This document shows positions 54,887-64,000 of a stretch of 64,000 bases of DNA, in pieces. This DNA is from Chondrus crispus. Lineage: Eukaryota > Rhodophyta > Florideophyceae > Gigartinales > Gigartinaceae. Below the pieces are notes generated by a model. That model searched no databases and was not told where the DNA came from. It saw nothing but the letters and a program-made list of their open reading frames with translations. The stretch is from NCBI RefSeq assembly GCF_000350225.1, contig NW_005179104.1, positions 58,560-122,559 of the forward strand, read 5' to 3'. The first letter of the stretch is position 1. Each line of letters starts with the position of its first letter. The position numbers were made by a program, and so were the translations under genes.

Positions 54887-55756
54887 TCATCCCATCTTCT
54901 CCCTTAACATGTCAAACATAATCTTAAAGTTCTCCAGCTCTAGCTTCTGTCCATCCTCACGCTCTTTCCGTCGCTCTTCACGTTCCTTCTCGCGCTCTTC
55001 CAGCTCTTTCGCATACTTTTCCTTCTGGAAGGACAGTTGATCCACCTCAAGCTGAATCCGGGCCAGATTTGCTTCCTTCAACTGAGCACCGAACATCTCG
55101 AGCTCTCCACTAACGTCCGCGATACCTGTCTGGCGCGTCTTCCGTCTCTTCCTCGCGCTGTTCCCACCCACATTACCTCCTCCGCTGCTCCCACCACTGC
55201 TACTTGCCTCACCTTCATCACCTGAGATGCTTCTCTTCGATTTTCGACAAAGTGCCATTTCGACAACGCGTCTGCCCATAATCTCCTTCTCCTCTTCTCG
55301 CTTGGTCTTCTCATTCTTATCGGCTTTCTTCTCGGTAAGAAACGTATCCCTCTCTTCTCGCATTTGGGATAGGGTTTGATAAAGCTCTCCCATCTCCCCT
55401 TCCGCAATCCCGGACAGACTGCTGTTTCTTCTATCGTCCGCGTCGAAGTCTTCCTGTAGTCGCTTGTATCTATCTTGTACTGCTTTCCAGTTCACCTTTT
55501 GCATCATGTGAGGGTTCTGATTTACCCTTTGAGCTACACTTTCGAACGACTGCTTCACGTTGCCGTAACCAGCGACATGTGCCCGTAAAGCGGCCACTTC
55601 ACGAACGATTATTAGGTCCTCCTCCGGGAGATACTTCCCTCGTTTCCTAACACCTCGCGATCCATCATCGTTGCTGCTCACGTCCAAAACCTCTGCCATC
55701 TCACTGAACGGTTGATGGTGTGCTAACCGGTACCGATCCTGCACCAAGAAAAGCAA
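54887..55756 (-). CDS. Harbinger accessory Myb/SANT-like protein
   Basis: 289 residues from the first ATG; a start at MAEVLDVSSNDD (55699) is more likely, since the family pattern begins there. Residues about 38-110 form a Myb/SANT-like trihelix (KYLPEEDLIIVREVAALRAH, VNWKAVQDRYKRLQEDF). Next come a Ser/Gly linker with basic nuclear-localisation-like ARKRRKTR, and a long charged coiled coil (KEREERRKEREDGQKLEL). It converges with the transposase, 109 bp between stop codons. In PIF/Harbinger elements this second protein binds the ends and brings the nuclease to the nucleus; the role here is by family analogy. Confidence 0.85.
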   Translation of the reverse strand: MLFLVQDRYRLAHHQPFSEMAEVLDVSSNDDGSRGVRKRGKYLPEEDLIIVREVAALRAHVAGYGNVKQSFESVAQRVNQNPHMMQKVNWKAVQDRYKRLQEDFDADDRRNSSLSGIAEGEMGELYQTLSQMREERDTFLTEKKADKNEKTKREEEKEIMGRRVVEMALCRKSKRSISGDEGEASSSGGSSGGGNVGGNSARKRRKTRQTGIADVSGELEMFGAQLKEANLARIQLEVDQLSFQKEKYAKELEEREKEREERRKEREDGQKLELENFKIMFDMLREKMG

Positions 55757-55949
55757 CTGTACCTACAAATTGCGCCAAAACGTAAAGACACTTGTCTTGA
55801 AATTTAGACAGAATTGTCATGAGCAACAAGTCACTATTCCGCCTCTCTGCTCACGTCGAGACCCAGAATTCTGTGAGCACTGAAAGCGCTGTAATGTTTT
55901 GCGCGATTTTTCACTCATATTTCTCTCATGAACGGCAGCGTAAGCTCCC

Positions 55950-57097
55950 TAATATTATTACCCATGCTATTCTGCTATTTTGAAGTTGAATTACTGCCCC
56001 GTATCAGGAAGAAGATTTTGAGTACATGACCAGCACTTCCCCTCTGTATCTTTCTTCCAATGAAATAGTGCTTCACAAGCAATCGAACGCATGCAAAAAA
56101 AAAAAAAAAAAAACCGAGTCGACATAAGCGGGAGGCGTCGCGTCCGCTCTCTCTACGTAGGCGCATCGAGTCAAAGTATGCATTTAAGGCGCTCTTGGAG
56201 TGATATATGACGTGCAAGTACAGGAACTGTCAACTACGATGTCATTTGGTGGTCTCTTGGCGTGAAGGACGCAAGAGGTGGTGTTGATGGAGGTTGTAGT
56301 CGCCGATATTTCGGTAGGGTTTGACCAGCAAAGTTCCCTGGATTTGAATAATTGTAAGTTTTGCTACGGCTCAAACAGGCTCTGAATCAAAGGCAGTAGG
56401 TAATACGCCCTCCTTGCTAAGTGGGCATATCGAGTCAAATTGTGCCTACAGGGCCCCGTTGGAGTGATGCATGGCTAGCAACATGGCTGTGAAACTTATT
56501 TCACAGACTCTTGACGTCACAGAGGGCAGACGAGGGGGCGACGGGGTTCGTGCTCGTCAGTGTTTTCCGAGATGTTGACTATCAAGGCGTTCTCGAGGGA
56601 TTCAAGGGACATCATACTTTCGTTGTGGTTGCCCAATATTCCCCACTCGACCCAAGTGCAGAAGCAAATCGTATTGACGATTGCACGAAACGTGTAATAA
56701 GATTCTTTGCTACTTTTTTAAGGGGTGATACTCTCGTAATGTACTTGTACGTCACTAAACGGGCTCTACAGTACTGCTACTATGTTGAACATATCTCAAC
56801 GACAGGATATCTCCAGATAGATCCAGTGTGCGAAGTCCTCTTTTTTTGATTATTCTGATGAGATCAAGTCAAAACAAAAATGTCCAGCAAGGAGCCTTGC
56901 GGCGGTAAGACGCTTCACTTCGTTAATCTGGGCAATCCTCTTTAATCGCATCTAACATAATGTCGACAGGGCATGTAGTCTTTCAGATTTTTTTTCGTTG
57001 TAAGGCCGAAGATGCCACTATGAGGGTTTTAGAACACCACAGGAAGTCTTCTGCGAGAAGTTCGGAATGGTACCGTACACTTTAGTGACAGCTCCGC
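55950..57097. other. upstream region of GCC-repeat gene 1
   Basis: Mostly shared with 59770-60790. Contains a 113-codon plus-strand frame (56511-56849, starting MTSQRADEGATG) that has no recognised domain. In the second unit the matching frame is broken by a TAA, so it is not supported as a gene. A 19-base A tract is at 56095-56113. Confidence 0.5.
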
Positions 57098-57106
57098 CTA
57101 TAAAAC
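57098..57106 (+). promoter_or_regulatory. TATA box of GCC-repeat gene 1
   Basis: CTATAAAAC lies 142-150 bases before the ATG. The duplicate has CTACAAATT at the same place (60795-60803), i.e. no TATA. Confidence 0.55.
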
Positions 57107-57247
57107 GAACAGAGAACACACGCGAAAGACCTTCTCAGAGTCCTTCTACAGTAGCAGCGATTTTGAGCCGCATGCACAAGTTCGTCAGCAAACGTCTCCA
57201 AGTCAATTAGACCTACAACACTATTTCGTTCAACAATCACCACAACG

Positions 57248-59056
57248 ATGGCAAGTGTAACTACTTCATTTTTGATTCTTGCTCTCTCTCTATTTGTGGC
57301 TCTGTCACACGCTGCAGTTCCAGAATGCGATATTGGAACTTTCCGCAAGGGAATGAGATGTTTACCATGTCCTGTGGGGACGTACCAAGACAAGAAAGGC
57401 GCTTCAGAGTGTATTCCATGTCCAAAAGGCTTCTTTAACCCATTTACGGGGGCACCTGGTGTTGACATATGCAAACCATGTAAGTCTGGCACGTTCAGCA
57501 CAACCCTTGGCGCCAAGTCTAGCGCTGTATGCAAGCCGTGTCCATCCGGGAAGAGCTCTCCTGAAGGAGCTGATCGATGCCTGTCCTGTCCAGCGGGCAA
57601 TTTCCTTTCCAAGTGTCCCCAAGGGGTAGAGGTTTTCGTTGGTCCAGAGATGGTCTGCGTTGTCTGTGTTGTCTTCGGGATATGCCAGACTGAACCGCTT
57701 GAACTCAAATGTCGACCGTGTGAAGAACGTTCCTTCACCGCCCGCCCCAACTCGCTGAAATGCGATTTCTGTCCAGACGGTACAATCTCTGAAGTAGGAG
57801 CATCGTCGTGCAAGCGTTGCCCCCCTGGAAAAGGCAATGCCAATTTTAACGGGATTTGCAAGACATGCGACTCGTTCCTATTCCACGATGGAAGCTTTGG
57901 TTTCTGCTCTACGTGCCCGGATGGTTTCAGAGGCAACAAGAAAGACGGCGCGACAATGTGCGTCCCATGTCCTGCAGGGACAGCGGGCACTTTCGGTAGC
58001 TGTAAAAGATGTCAAGCAGGGGAAAACACTTCCGTCACGGGCGCTACGTCTTGCGTACCAGATGACACACCATGTCCTTCCAACTTTTTCCGCAACTTTC
58101 GGGGAGCGTGTCAGCGTTGCGAGACGTCTGAGCGGTATAATCGAAGGACGAGTAGGTGCGATCTTTGTCCCAGTAATACTCAAAGCAAAGGAGGGATTGA
58201 CACCAAATGTGTACGGTGCCCGCGAGGTGAGGAGCGTTCCAACGGAATGCCAAATGATAGGTCTTTGACGCAACTGATGTGCACATGCAAGCTGGGTCTT
58301 GCCAGGACACCAGCGGGGCGATGCGAGCGATGTGCACCGGGATTCTTTCGAGGTGACGAGTTTTTCGAGGGAGACCTGACGAATGGTAACTCTTGCCTCA
58401 GATGCTTCGCCGGATCGTTCTCCGCCCGCCCCGGAAGCGCGAAATGTCGACCTTGCCCACCAGGAAGCTCTCAGCCTCGTGAGGGACAAACGAAATGTGT
58501 GAGATGTCCTTCGGGAACAGTACCAAATTCCTTGCGCTCCGAATGCATTCTTCCAGCGACGGGGTGTCCGAGGGGAACGACAAGGAGGAATTTCGATCGT
58601 TTAAGCTTCAACTGCGATGGGCCAGATGTCTCAGAGCGACCGCCGTGTTCAACATTCCAAAGGTTTGTTCCGAAAACGGGAAAATGCGAAAGCTGTCCGT
58701 CTGAATTTACGAGCAAAGGTGGGAGGGCCACAAAGTGCACGCGATGCAATGGCATCATCTGGGGGGATGACGAATGCAAGTGCGTGTCAGGCTTCGGCGA
58801 TGCACGGGAGCTCATCGACGGTGTCTGCCGTACGTGTGGGTTCGGCACGACAGGAGTGCCGGGTGTGGAGGGGTGCACGAAATGCGCTGCAGGAACGTTT
58901 CGCGGACGAGATATAAGCGGAGATCAGACATGCGAGTTGTGCTCTGCAGGGACGTTTAGTAGGCCTGGAGCGGCGAGGTGTAGTGCGTGCTCTGCAGGGA
59001 CGAATAGTTTCGACGCGGGTGCCGCAAACTGCGTCGTGCCTGGGTCACTGGCGTAG
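57248..59056 (+). CDS. secreted GCC2/GCC3 (ephrin-receptor-like) cysteine-rich protein 1
   Basis: 602 residues. Residues 1-22 (MASVTTSFLILALSLFVALSHA) form a signal peptide, cleaved probably after SHA. The rest is a chain of about a dozen 45-50-residue modules of the type C-x2-C-P-x-G-[TS]-[FY]-x3-G-A-x2-C-x2-C, for example CIPCPKGFFNPFTGAPGVDI and CKPCPSGKSSPEGADRC. This is the GCC2/GCC3 (ephrin-receptor-like, TNFR-like) fold held by disulphides. No transmembrane segment or GPI-type hydrophobic tail is seen at the C-terminus (NCVVPGSLA). It is therefore likely secreted to the cell wall or surface; ligand unknown. A TATA box lies about 145 bases upstream and the gene has no visible intron. 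It is the first of a tandem pair. Confidence 0.85.
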   Translation: MASVTTSFLILALSLFVALSHAAVPECDIGTFRKGMRCLPCPVGTYQDKKGASECIPCPKGFFNPFTGAPGVDICKPCKSGTFSTTLGAKSSAVCKPCPSGKSSPEGADRCLSCPAGNFLSKCPQGVEVFVGPEMVCVVCVVFGICQTEPLELKCRPCEERSFTARPNSLKCDFCPDGTISEVGASSCKRCPPGKGNANFNGICKTCDSFLFHDGSFGFCSTCPDGFRGNKKDGATMCVPCPAGTAGTFGSCKRCQAGENTSVTGATSCVPDDTPCPSNFFRNFRGACQRCETSERYNRRTSRCDLCPSNTQSKGGIDTKCVRCPRGEERSNGMPNDRSLTQLMCTCKLGLARTPAGRCERCAPGFFRGDEFFEGDLTNGNSCLRCFAGSFSARPGSAKCRPCPPGSSQPREGQTKCVRCPSGTVPNSLRSECILPATGCPRGTTRRNFDRLSFNCDGPDVSERPPCSTFQRFVPKTGKCESCPSEFTSKGGRATKCTRCNGIIWGDDECKCVSGFGDARELIDGVCRTCGFGTTGVPGVEGCTKCAAGTFRGRDISGDQTCELCSAGTFSRPGAARCSACSAGTNSFDAGAANCVVPGSLA

Positions 59057-59080
59057 GACAGGGGTTTGGTCTGTCGGGCT

Positions 59081-59644
59081 TAACCCTGTGCCTAGTTGTA
59101 GAAGGTTTTCCGTCACTATAATTTAGAGATGGTTTTTGTGAAATCTCAAAGAGAGGGTTGGGATTACAGTAACACCCCTCGGAGAGTCAGCCTGGTCCTG
59201 ATCGCTTCTCCCAGGATCCCGATCCACAGTACAGTGCCTCCGCCAGATCCCGAACAGAGAAACTGTCTCTGCCTTTCGCTTCAGCTTTTTAGTATCACAA
59301 CCTCCTCCAGCACCGAAGAGGAGAGAACACACAGACGAACGACTCACAGAATAAACTCAACCAACTTACGCGAGAAGACCCTCGCCCGGCAGGAGCCTGC
59401 CCTCTACCCCCGGCGTCGTAACGCCCTCAAAACCGCCCGTACGCGCACTAACCCTCTGCAGAATCTTAACGATTCATTGTTACACACACTGAAGAGATCA
59501 TTCTCTTCTCCCAATATTGATGCTACAACAAATACGTGTAGTGGTGAGTCGAGGAATGAAGGCGTTCTGTAATCCTGACAGCAACTAGAGAGCATCATTT
59601 ATCATGCACTGGCACAACCGGATGTGGCCGCCTTCGACAGATTT
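59081..59644. other. spacer between duplication units
   Basis: Contains a 147-codon frame (59129-59572), Ser/Thr/Arg-rich, with no recognised domain and no counterpart after the second gene. A short palindrome GGCAGGAGCCTGCC is at about 59389. Not supported as a gene. Confidence 0.35.
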
Positions 59645-62600
59645 CAGACTGATCTTGCCCAGCATCGTGGAGGGTTTCGAGATTGCATCACTAGTAGGTA
59701 GCATGGAAGGCAAGTTTCGACCAAACATGGCCTCTTTCCAGCCAGACAAGGGGTAGAAATATTACACATGCTATTTTACTACTTTAAAGTTGAATTGCAT
59801 GCCCGTATCTGGAAGGAGATGTGGATATATGACCAGCACTTTCCCCTCTGTGTCTTTCTTCCAATGAAATATTGCTTCTCAAGCAATCGAACGCATGCAA
59901 AAAAAGAGTCGATATAAGCAGGAGGTGTAGCGTCCCCTCTCTCTACGTGGGCGCATCGAGTCAAGGTGTGCATTCAAGGTGCTTTTGGAGTGATGTATGA
60001 CTTGCAAATACAGGAATTACGACCTCATTTGATAATCTCTTGGCGTGAAGGGGGGAAGAGGCGGTGGTGATGGAGGTTGCAGTCGCCTATATTTATGCGC
60101 CCTCCTCGTTACATGGGCACATCGAGTCAAATTGTGCATACAGGGCCCCGTTGGAGTGATACATGGCTTGCAACTTCAGGAGGGGCAAACTTATTTCCCA
60201 GTCTCTTGACGCCGCAGAGGAGGAGGGGGCGACGGGGTTCGTGCTCGCCAGTGTCTTCCGAGATGTTGACTATTAAGGCGATCTCGAGGGATTCAAAAAG
60301 GACTACATACTTTCGTAGTCGTTGCTCAGTACTTCCTATTCGACTCAAGTGCAGAATCAAATCGTGTATTGACTATTGAACGAAACGAGCAATACATGAG
60401 ATTCGACTAATAAGATTCCCTGCTGCTATCTTTGGGGGGTGATACTCTCGCAATGTACGTCACTAAACGGGCTCTATTGCTATTATTTGGATATATCTCA
60501 ACGGCAGGATAGCTCCAGATAGATCCAATGTGCAGAGCCCTCTTTTTTGATTATTCTGACGAGATAAAGTCAAAACAAAAATGTCCAGCAAGGAGCCTTG
60601 CGGCCGGAAAGACGTTTCACTTTGTTAATCGGGGCAACCCTCTTTAATTGCATCTAACATGGTGTTGACAGTATTCTTTCCGCCTTCTCTCCATTGTAAG
60701 GCCGAAGATGCAACTATGAGGGTTTTAGAACACCACAGGAAGTCTTCTGCGAGAAGCTTGGAATGGTACCGTACATTTTAGTGACAGCTCCGCCTACAAA
60801 TTGAACATAGAACACACGCGAAAGACCTTCTCAGAGTCCTTCTACAGTAGCAGCGATTTTGAGCCGCATGCACAAGTTCGTCAGCAAATGTCTCCAAGTC
60901 AATTAGACCTACAACACTATTTCGTTCAACAATCACCACAACGATGGCAAGTGTAACTACTTCATTTTTGATTCTTGCTCTCTCTTTATTTGTGGCTCTG
61001 TCACACGCTGCAGTTCCAGAATGCGATGTTGGAACTTTCCGCAAGGGAATGAGATGTTTACCGTGTCCTCAGGGGACGTACCAACACAAGAAAGGCGCTT
61101 CAGAGTGTATTCCATGTCCAAAAGGCTTCTTTAACCCATTTACGGGGGCACCTGGTGTTGACATATGCAAACCATGCAAGTCTGGCACGTTCAGCACAAC
61201 CTTAGGCGCCAAGTCTAGCGCTGTATGCAAGCCGTGTCCATCCGGGAAGAGCTCTCCTGAAGGGGCTGATCGATGCCTGTCCTGTCCAGCGGGCAATTTC
61301 CTTTCCAAGTGTCCTCAAGGGGTAAAGGTTTTCGTTGGTCCAGAGATGGTCTGCGTTGTCTGTGTTGTATTCGGTAGATGCCAGACTGAACCGCTTGAAC
61401 TCAAATGTCGACCGTGTGAAGAACGTTCTTTCACCGCCCGCCCCAACTCGCTGAAATGCGATTTCTGTCCAGACGGTACAATCTCTGGAGTAGGAGCATC
61501 GTCGTGCAAGCGTTGCCCTCCTGGAAAAGGCAATGCCAATTTTAACGGGATTTGCAGGACATGCAGCTCGTTCCTATTCAACGATGGAAGCACTGGTTTC
61601 TGCGATGGGTGCCCAGATGGCTTTAGAGGCTACAAGAAAGACGGCGCGACAATGTGCGTCCCAAGCCCTGCAGGGACAGCAGGCACTTTCGGTAGCTGTA
61701 AAAGATGTCAACCAGGGGAAAACACTTCTGTCACGGGCGCTACATCCTGCGAACCAGATGACACACCATGCCCTTCCAACTTCTTCCGCAACTTTCGGGG
61801 AGCGTGTCAGCGTTGCAAGACGTCTGAGCGGTATAATCGAAAGAAGAGTAGGTGCGATCAGTGTCCGAGTAATACTCAAAGCAAAGGAGGGCTTGACACC
61901 AGATGTGTACGGTGCCCGCGGGGTAAGATACGTCCGATTGGAAAGCCGTATGACACATTTTTCACAGAATCATGTACATGCAAGTTGGGCTTTGCCAGGA
62001 CACCAGCGGGGCGTTGCGAACGATGCGCACCGGGATTCTTTCGAAGTGGCGAGTTTTCCGGGGTAGACGTGACAGATGGTAGCTCTTGCCTCAGATGCTT
62101 CGCCGGATCGTTCTCCGACCGTCCGGTAAGCGCGAAATGTCGACCTTGCCCACCGGGAAGCGCTCAGCCTCGTCGGGGACAAACGAAATGTGTGATATGT
62201 CCTTTGGGAACAGTACCAAATTCCTTCCGCTCCGAATGCATTCTTCCGGCGACGGGATGTGCGAGGGGAATGAAAAGGAGGAATTACGATCGTTTAGACT
62301 TCTACTGCGATGGGTCAGATGTCTCAGAGCAACCGCCGTGCTCAACGTTGCATAGGCTTGTTCCGAAAACGGGAAAATGCAAACACTGTCCAACTAAATT
62401 TGAGAGCAAAGGTGGGCGGGCCAGCAAGTGCACGCCATGCAATAGCCTCATCTGGGGGGATGAAGAATGCAAGTGCGTGTCAGGCTTCTTCGATGCACGG
62501 GAGCTGTTCGACGGGATGTGCCGCGGGTGTGGTTCCGGCACGATAGGAGTGGCGGGTGTAGAGGGGTGTACGAAATGCGCTGCAGGAACGTTTCGCGAAC

Positions 62601-62775
62601 GAGGAATGACGGGAAATCAGACATGCGAGTGGTGCTCTGCAGGGAAGTTTAGTAGATGTGGAGTGGAGAGGTGTAGTGCGTGCCCTGCAGGGACGAATAC
62701 ATTCCACGCGGGTGCCGCAAACTGCGTCGTGCCTGGGTCACTGGGGCAGGACAGGGGTTTTTAGTCTGTCGGGCT
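59645..62775. repeat. tandem duplication, unit 2 (uninterrupted)
   Basis: Second unit of the duplication that includes GCC-repeat gene 2 and about 1.3 kb upstream. It shows the site GTAGAAATATTACACATGC uninterrupted, where unit 1 holds the Harbinger element. Confidence 0.85.
60944..62764 (+). CDS. secreted GCC2/GCC3 cysteine-rich protein 2
   Basis: 606 residues, same signal peptide and module order as the protein at 57248. The first 190 residues differ at only about six positions (for example CPQGTYQHKK for CPVGTYQDKK). After about residue 190 differences become frequent, especially around 330-390 (GKIRPIGKPYDTFFTES replaces ERSNGMPNDRSLTQLM). One module has Ser for a conserved Cys (MCVPSPAGTAG against MCVPCPAGTAG), leaving an unpaired cysteine. 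The C-terminus is extended by GQDRGF through a changed stop. The TATA word upstream is lost. The frame is intact, so the gene is probably functional but may be differently expressed. Confidence 0.85.
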   Translation: MASVTTSFLILALSLFVALSHAAVPECDVGTFRKGMRCLPCPQGTYQHKKGASECIPCPKGFFNPFTGAPGVDICKPCKSGTFSTTLGAKSSAVCKPCPSGKSSPEGADRCLSCPAGNFLSKCPQGVKVFVGPEMVCVVCVVFGRCQTEPLELKCRPCEERSFTARPNSLKCDFCPDGTISGVGASSCKRCPPGKGNANFNGICRTCSSFLFNDGSTGFCDGCPDGFRGYKKDGATMCVPSPAGTAGTFGSCKRCQPGENTSVTGATSCEPDDTPCPSNFFRNFRGACQRCKTSERYNRKKSRCDQCPSNTQSKGGLDTRCVRCPRGKIRPIGKPYDTFFTESCTCKLGFARTPAGRCERCAPGFFRSGEFSGVDVTDGSSCLRCFAGSFSDRPVSAKCRPCPPGSAQPRRGQTKCVICPLGTVPNSFRSECILPATGCARGMKRRNYDRLDFYCDGSDVSEQPPCSTLHRLVPKTGKCKHCPTKFESKGGRASKCTPCNSLIWGDEECKCVSGFFDARELFDGMCRGCGSGTIGVAGVEGCTKCAAGTFRERGMTGNQTCEWCSAGKFSRCGVERCSACPAGTNTFHAGAANCVVPGSLGQDRGF

Positions 62776-62776
62776 T

Positions 62777-63849
62777 AAAAGACCAAAAAAAAGAGTGTGA
62801 TGAGAGGGAAGATGTAGGTGACGAGGAATTAGGAGATGAGACTTGATAAGGAAGTTTATGGTGGTGGTGGATCAGTGTCATAAAAGGTATAGGACTGGGT
62901 TTTTTGTACCTAGCAAATGCGGGGGGTTATAAGTAATAAAAGCAGGCCATTGGCAAGCTATAGAAGGGGGCGGGGTGGTCCGGTAGTAGTGACAAAAAAA
63001 GTTGTGGCGGATTTCAGAGATGAAAAAGTGGCACCTACAGCAGGTATCGAGAGGTAAGCAGTAGTAGTAGCAGACTTTTGGGTTCGGTTGTAAAGATGGA
63101 TTTTGTTTCTGAAGATGCAGAGTTGGTTGGGGACGGTTGCAATGAAAGGATATCTCGTGAAGGTGCGAAAAGAGAAGAAAAAGGTGGGAGGCACTTGATG
63201 GGAACGGTTGGACTCGAAGATGGAAAAGAGCATTCGGCGCCGGCAGCAGTTTGAATGATGAGAATGAGTTTTGGTCTCTGAATTGTGAGTGAGAAAGGGT
63301 GCGGGATTTTGTTGTGTTGTGTCAAGTATTTGGAGGTTACAATAGCTTGTTCTCCGTGCCATGAGACGGAAACGAAAAGGGGATGTTTTTTTTTTGGGAA
63401 TTGGTTGCGTGCATTGGGCGAGTTGTGCCGTAGCAGAAGATTGGGGGACAAGGAGTGTAGAAATGAGTTGTTGACATGAGGAGTGTTGAGAAATGGAGAA
63501 TTAGAAAGGGTGTGTGGAGGTTGAATGGCGAAGAGGGTAGAAAGATAGAAAGGCGATTCGAAGTATGGACGAGACGACCACATCTTAACTTCTCACCCAC
63601 ATGTACAGTGTACAACGCGTATGCTCTCTATTGGCCTGGGCCCTCTGTGCACCTGAGTACAGTACAACGTGAACACGTGCGCCCACGTGGCCGCACGCCT
63701 GGTACAGCAATGATAGCGGAGACTATGATGGATGCAGCGAGGAATGCTTTACTGTACAATCGGCCACGACCGGCTACGATACCTACCTATCTACCTACGG
63801 TGTCCCCACGCTCCTCGTACAATACACACAGACGAAACACAGCGCAAGT
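62777..63849. other. no supported gene
   Basis: Plus strand is G/A-rich. The minus strand has overlapping Thr/Pro/Ser/Phe-rich frames (62958-63615) without recognisable domains. From 63.6 kb GC content rises. Confidence 0.3.
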
Positions 63850-63897
63850 GTGAGCGTGAGCGTGAGCGTGAGCGTGAGCGGGGGCGGGGGCGGGGGC
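63850..63897. repeat. hexamer arrays GTGAGC x5 and GGGGGC x3
   Basis: Five GTGAGC units (63850-63879) run directly into three GGGGGC units (63880-63897), followed by a very GC-rich stretch to the window end. Confidence 0.95.
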
Positions 63898-64000
63898 GCG
63901 CACGGCGGCGCGCGGCTTGCGCGCGGCGGCGGCGGGCGGGAGCAGCGCGAGGGCGGCGTGCGCGTCCGCGAGCAGCAGCGCGGCAGTTGCGGATAGCAGT

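Larger units (their letters stand above)
53427..55949. mobile_element. two-gene PIF/Harbinger-type DNA transposon
   Basis: Perfect 13-bp inverted ends GGGAGCTTACGCT (53427-53439 and inverse at 55937-55949). TAA lies next to the right end and two bases from the left end, compatible with the TWA preference of the superfamily although the duplication is not clean. Convergent genes for a DDE transposase and a Myb/SANT-like protein are both open. The uninterrupted site exists at about 59760 in the second duplicate. Confidence 0.8.
53285..59080. repeat. tandem duplication, unit 1 (interrupted)
   Basis: 53285-53420 and 55955-59080 correspond to 59645-62775. Matching words include CATGGAAGGCAAGTTTCGACC and GAGCCTTGCGGC. 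Unit 1 carries the Harbinger insertion (about 53427-55949) and a 19-base A run at 56095-56113. Confidence 0.85.

Noticed and set aside
56511-56849. 113-codon frame upstream of GCC-repeat gene 1
   Set aside because: The duplicate copy has a stop and a frame change at the same place, so coding is not conserved.
57082-57990. 302-codon minus-strand frame over GCC-repeat gene 1
   Set aside because: It is the antisense shadow of the Cys-rich gene; the same shadow appears at copy 2 and has no domain of its own.

Overview
The window is a transposon-dense piece of a nuclear genome from a photosynthetic eukaryote. A florideophyte red alga, Chondrus crispus-like, fits best but is not proven. Supporting signs are a decayed plastid FdC-type ferredoxin, an eIF3i fragment, Sel1-repeat sequence, long intronless reading frames and many copia, gypsy, CACTA and Harbinger elements. 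There is no operon, CRISPR array, complete tRNA or rRNA gene that I can support. One assembly gap (N) lies at 37842-37917.

Layout. 1-5.2 kb: relics of a copia integrase and a Plavaka/Tnp2-like transposase. 5.2-9.0 kb: relics of host genes (ferredoxin, eIF3i tail, GH31 glucosidase), all broken. 9.3-14.1 kb: a CACTA (Tnp2) element with a divergent second gene. 14.1-20.5 kb: a minus-strand copia element with composite ends. 20.8-21.8 kb: a 327-bp tandem repeat. 22.8-43.99 kb: nested retroelements. Copia D carries a gypsy (G, 25505-41821) in its gag, proven by 463-bp LTRs and a GGAAC duplication. G carries both a GC-rich gypsy fragment (H) and copia I (30025-36433). One LTR of copia I carries two further insertions, one with a broken Sel1-repeat gene. 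Copia E lies upstream of D. 44.0-48.8 kb: copia F, structurally complete with 316-bp LTRs and an AGGCT duplication but with broken genes. 50.1-51.4 kb: a TIR element with a GC-rich cargo.

The right-hand 12 kb holds the only genes that look intact. These are a small Ala/Asp-rich LEA-like protein (52177-52461), a two-gene PIF/Harbinger element (53.4-55.95 kb), and two tandemly duplicated genes for secreted cysteine-rich GCC2/GCC3 (ephrin-receptor-like) proteins at 57248-59056 and 60944-62764. The Harbinger element sits inside the upstream region of the first duplicate. The second duplicate preserves the uninterrupted arrangement.

Two themes run through the window. Most genes are disabled by single in-frame stops at positions where conserved Gln or Trp is expected, which suggests C-to-T decay. 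The copia elements share a primer-binding site matching the anticodon arm of initiator tRNA-Met, as in Drosophila copia.
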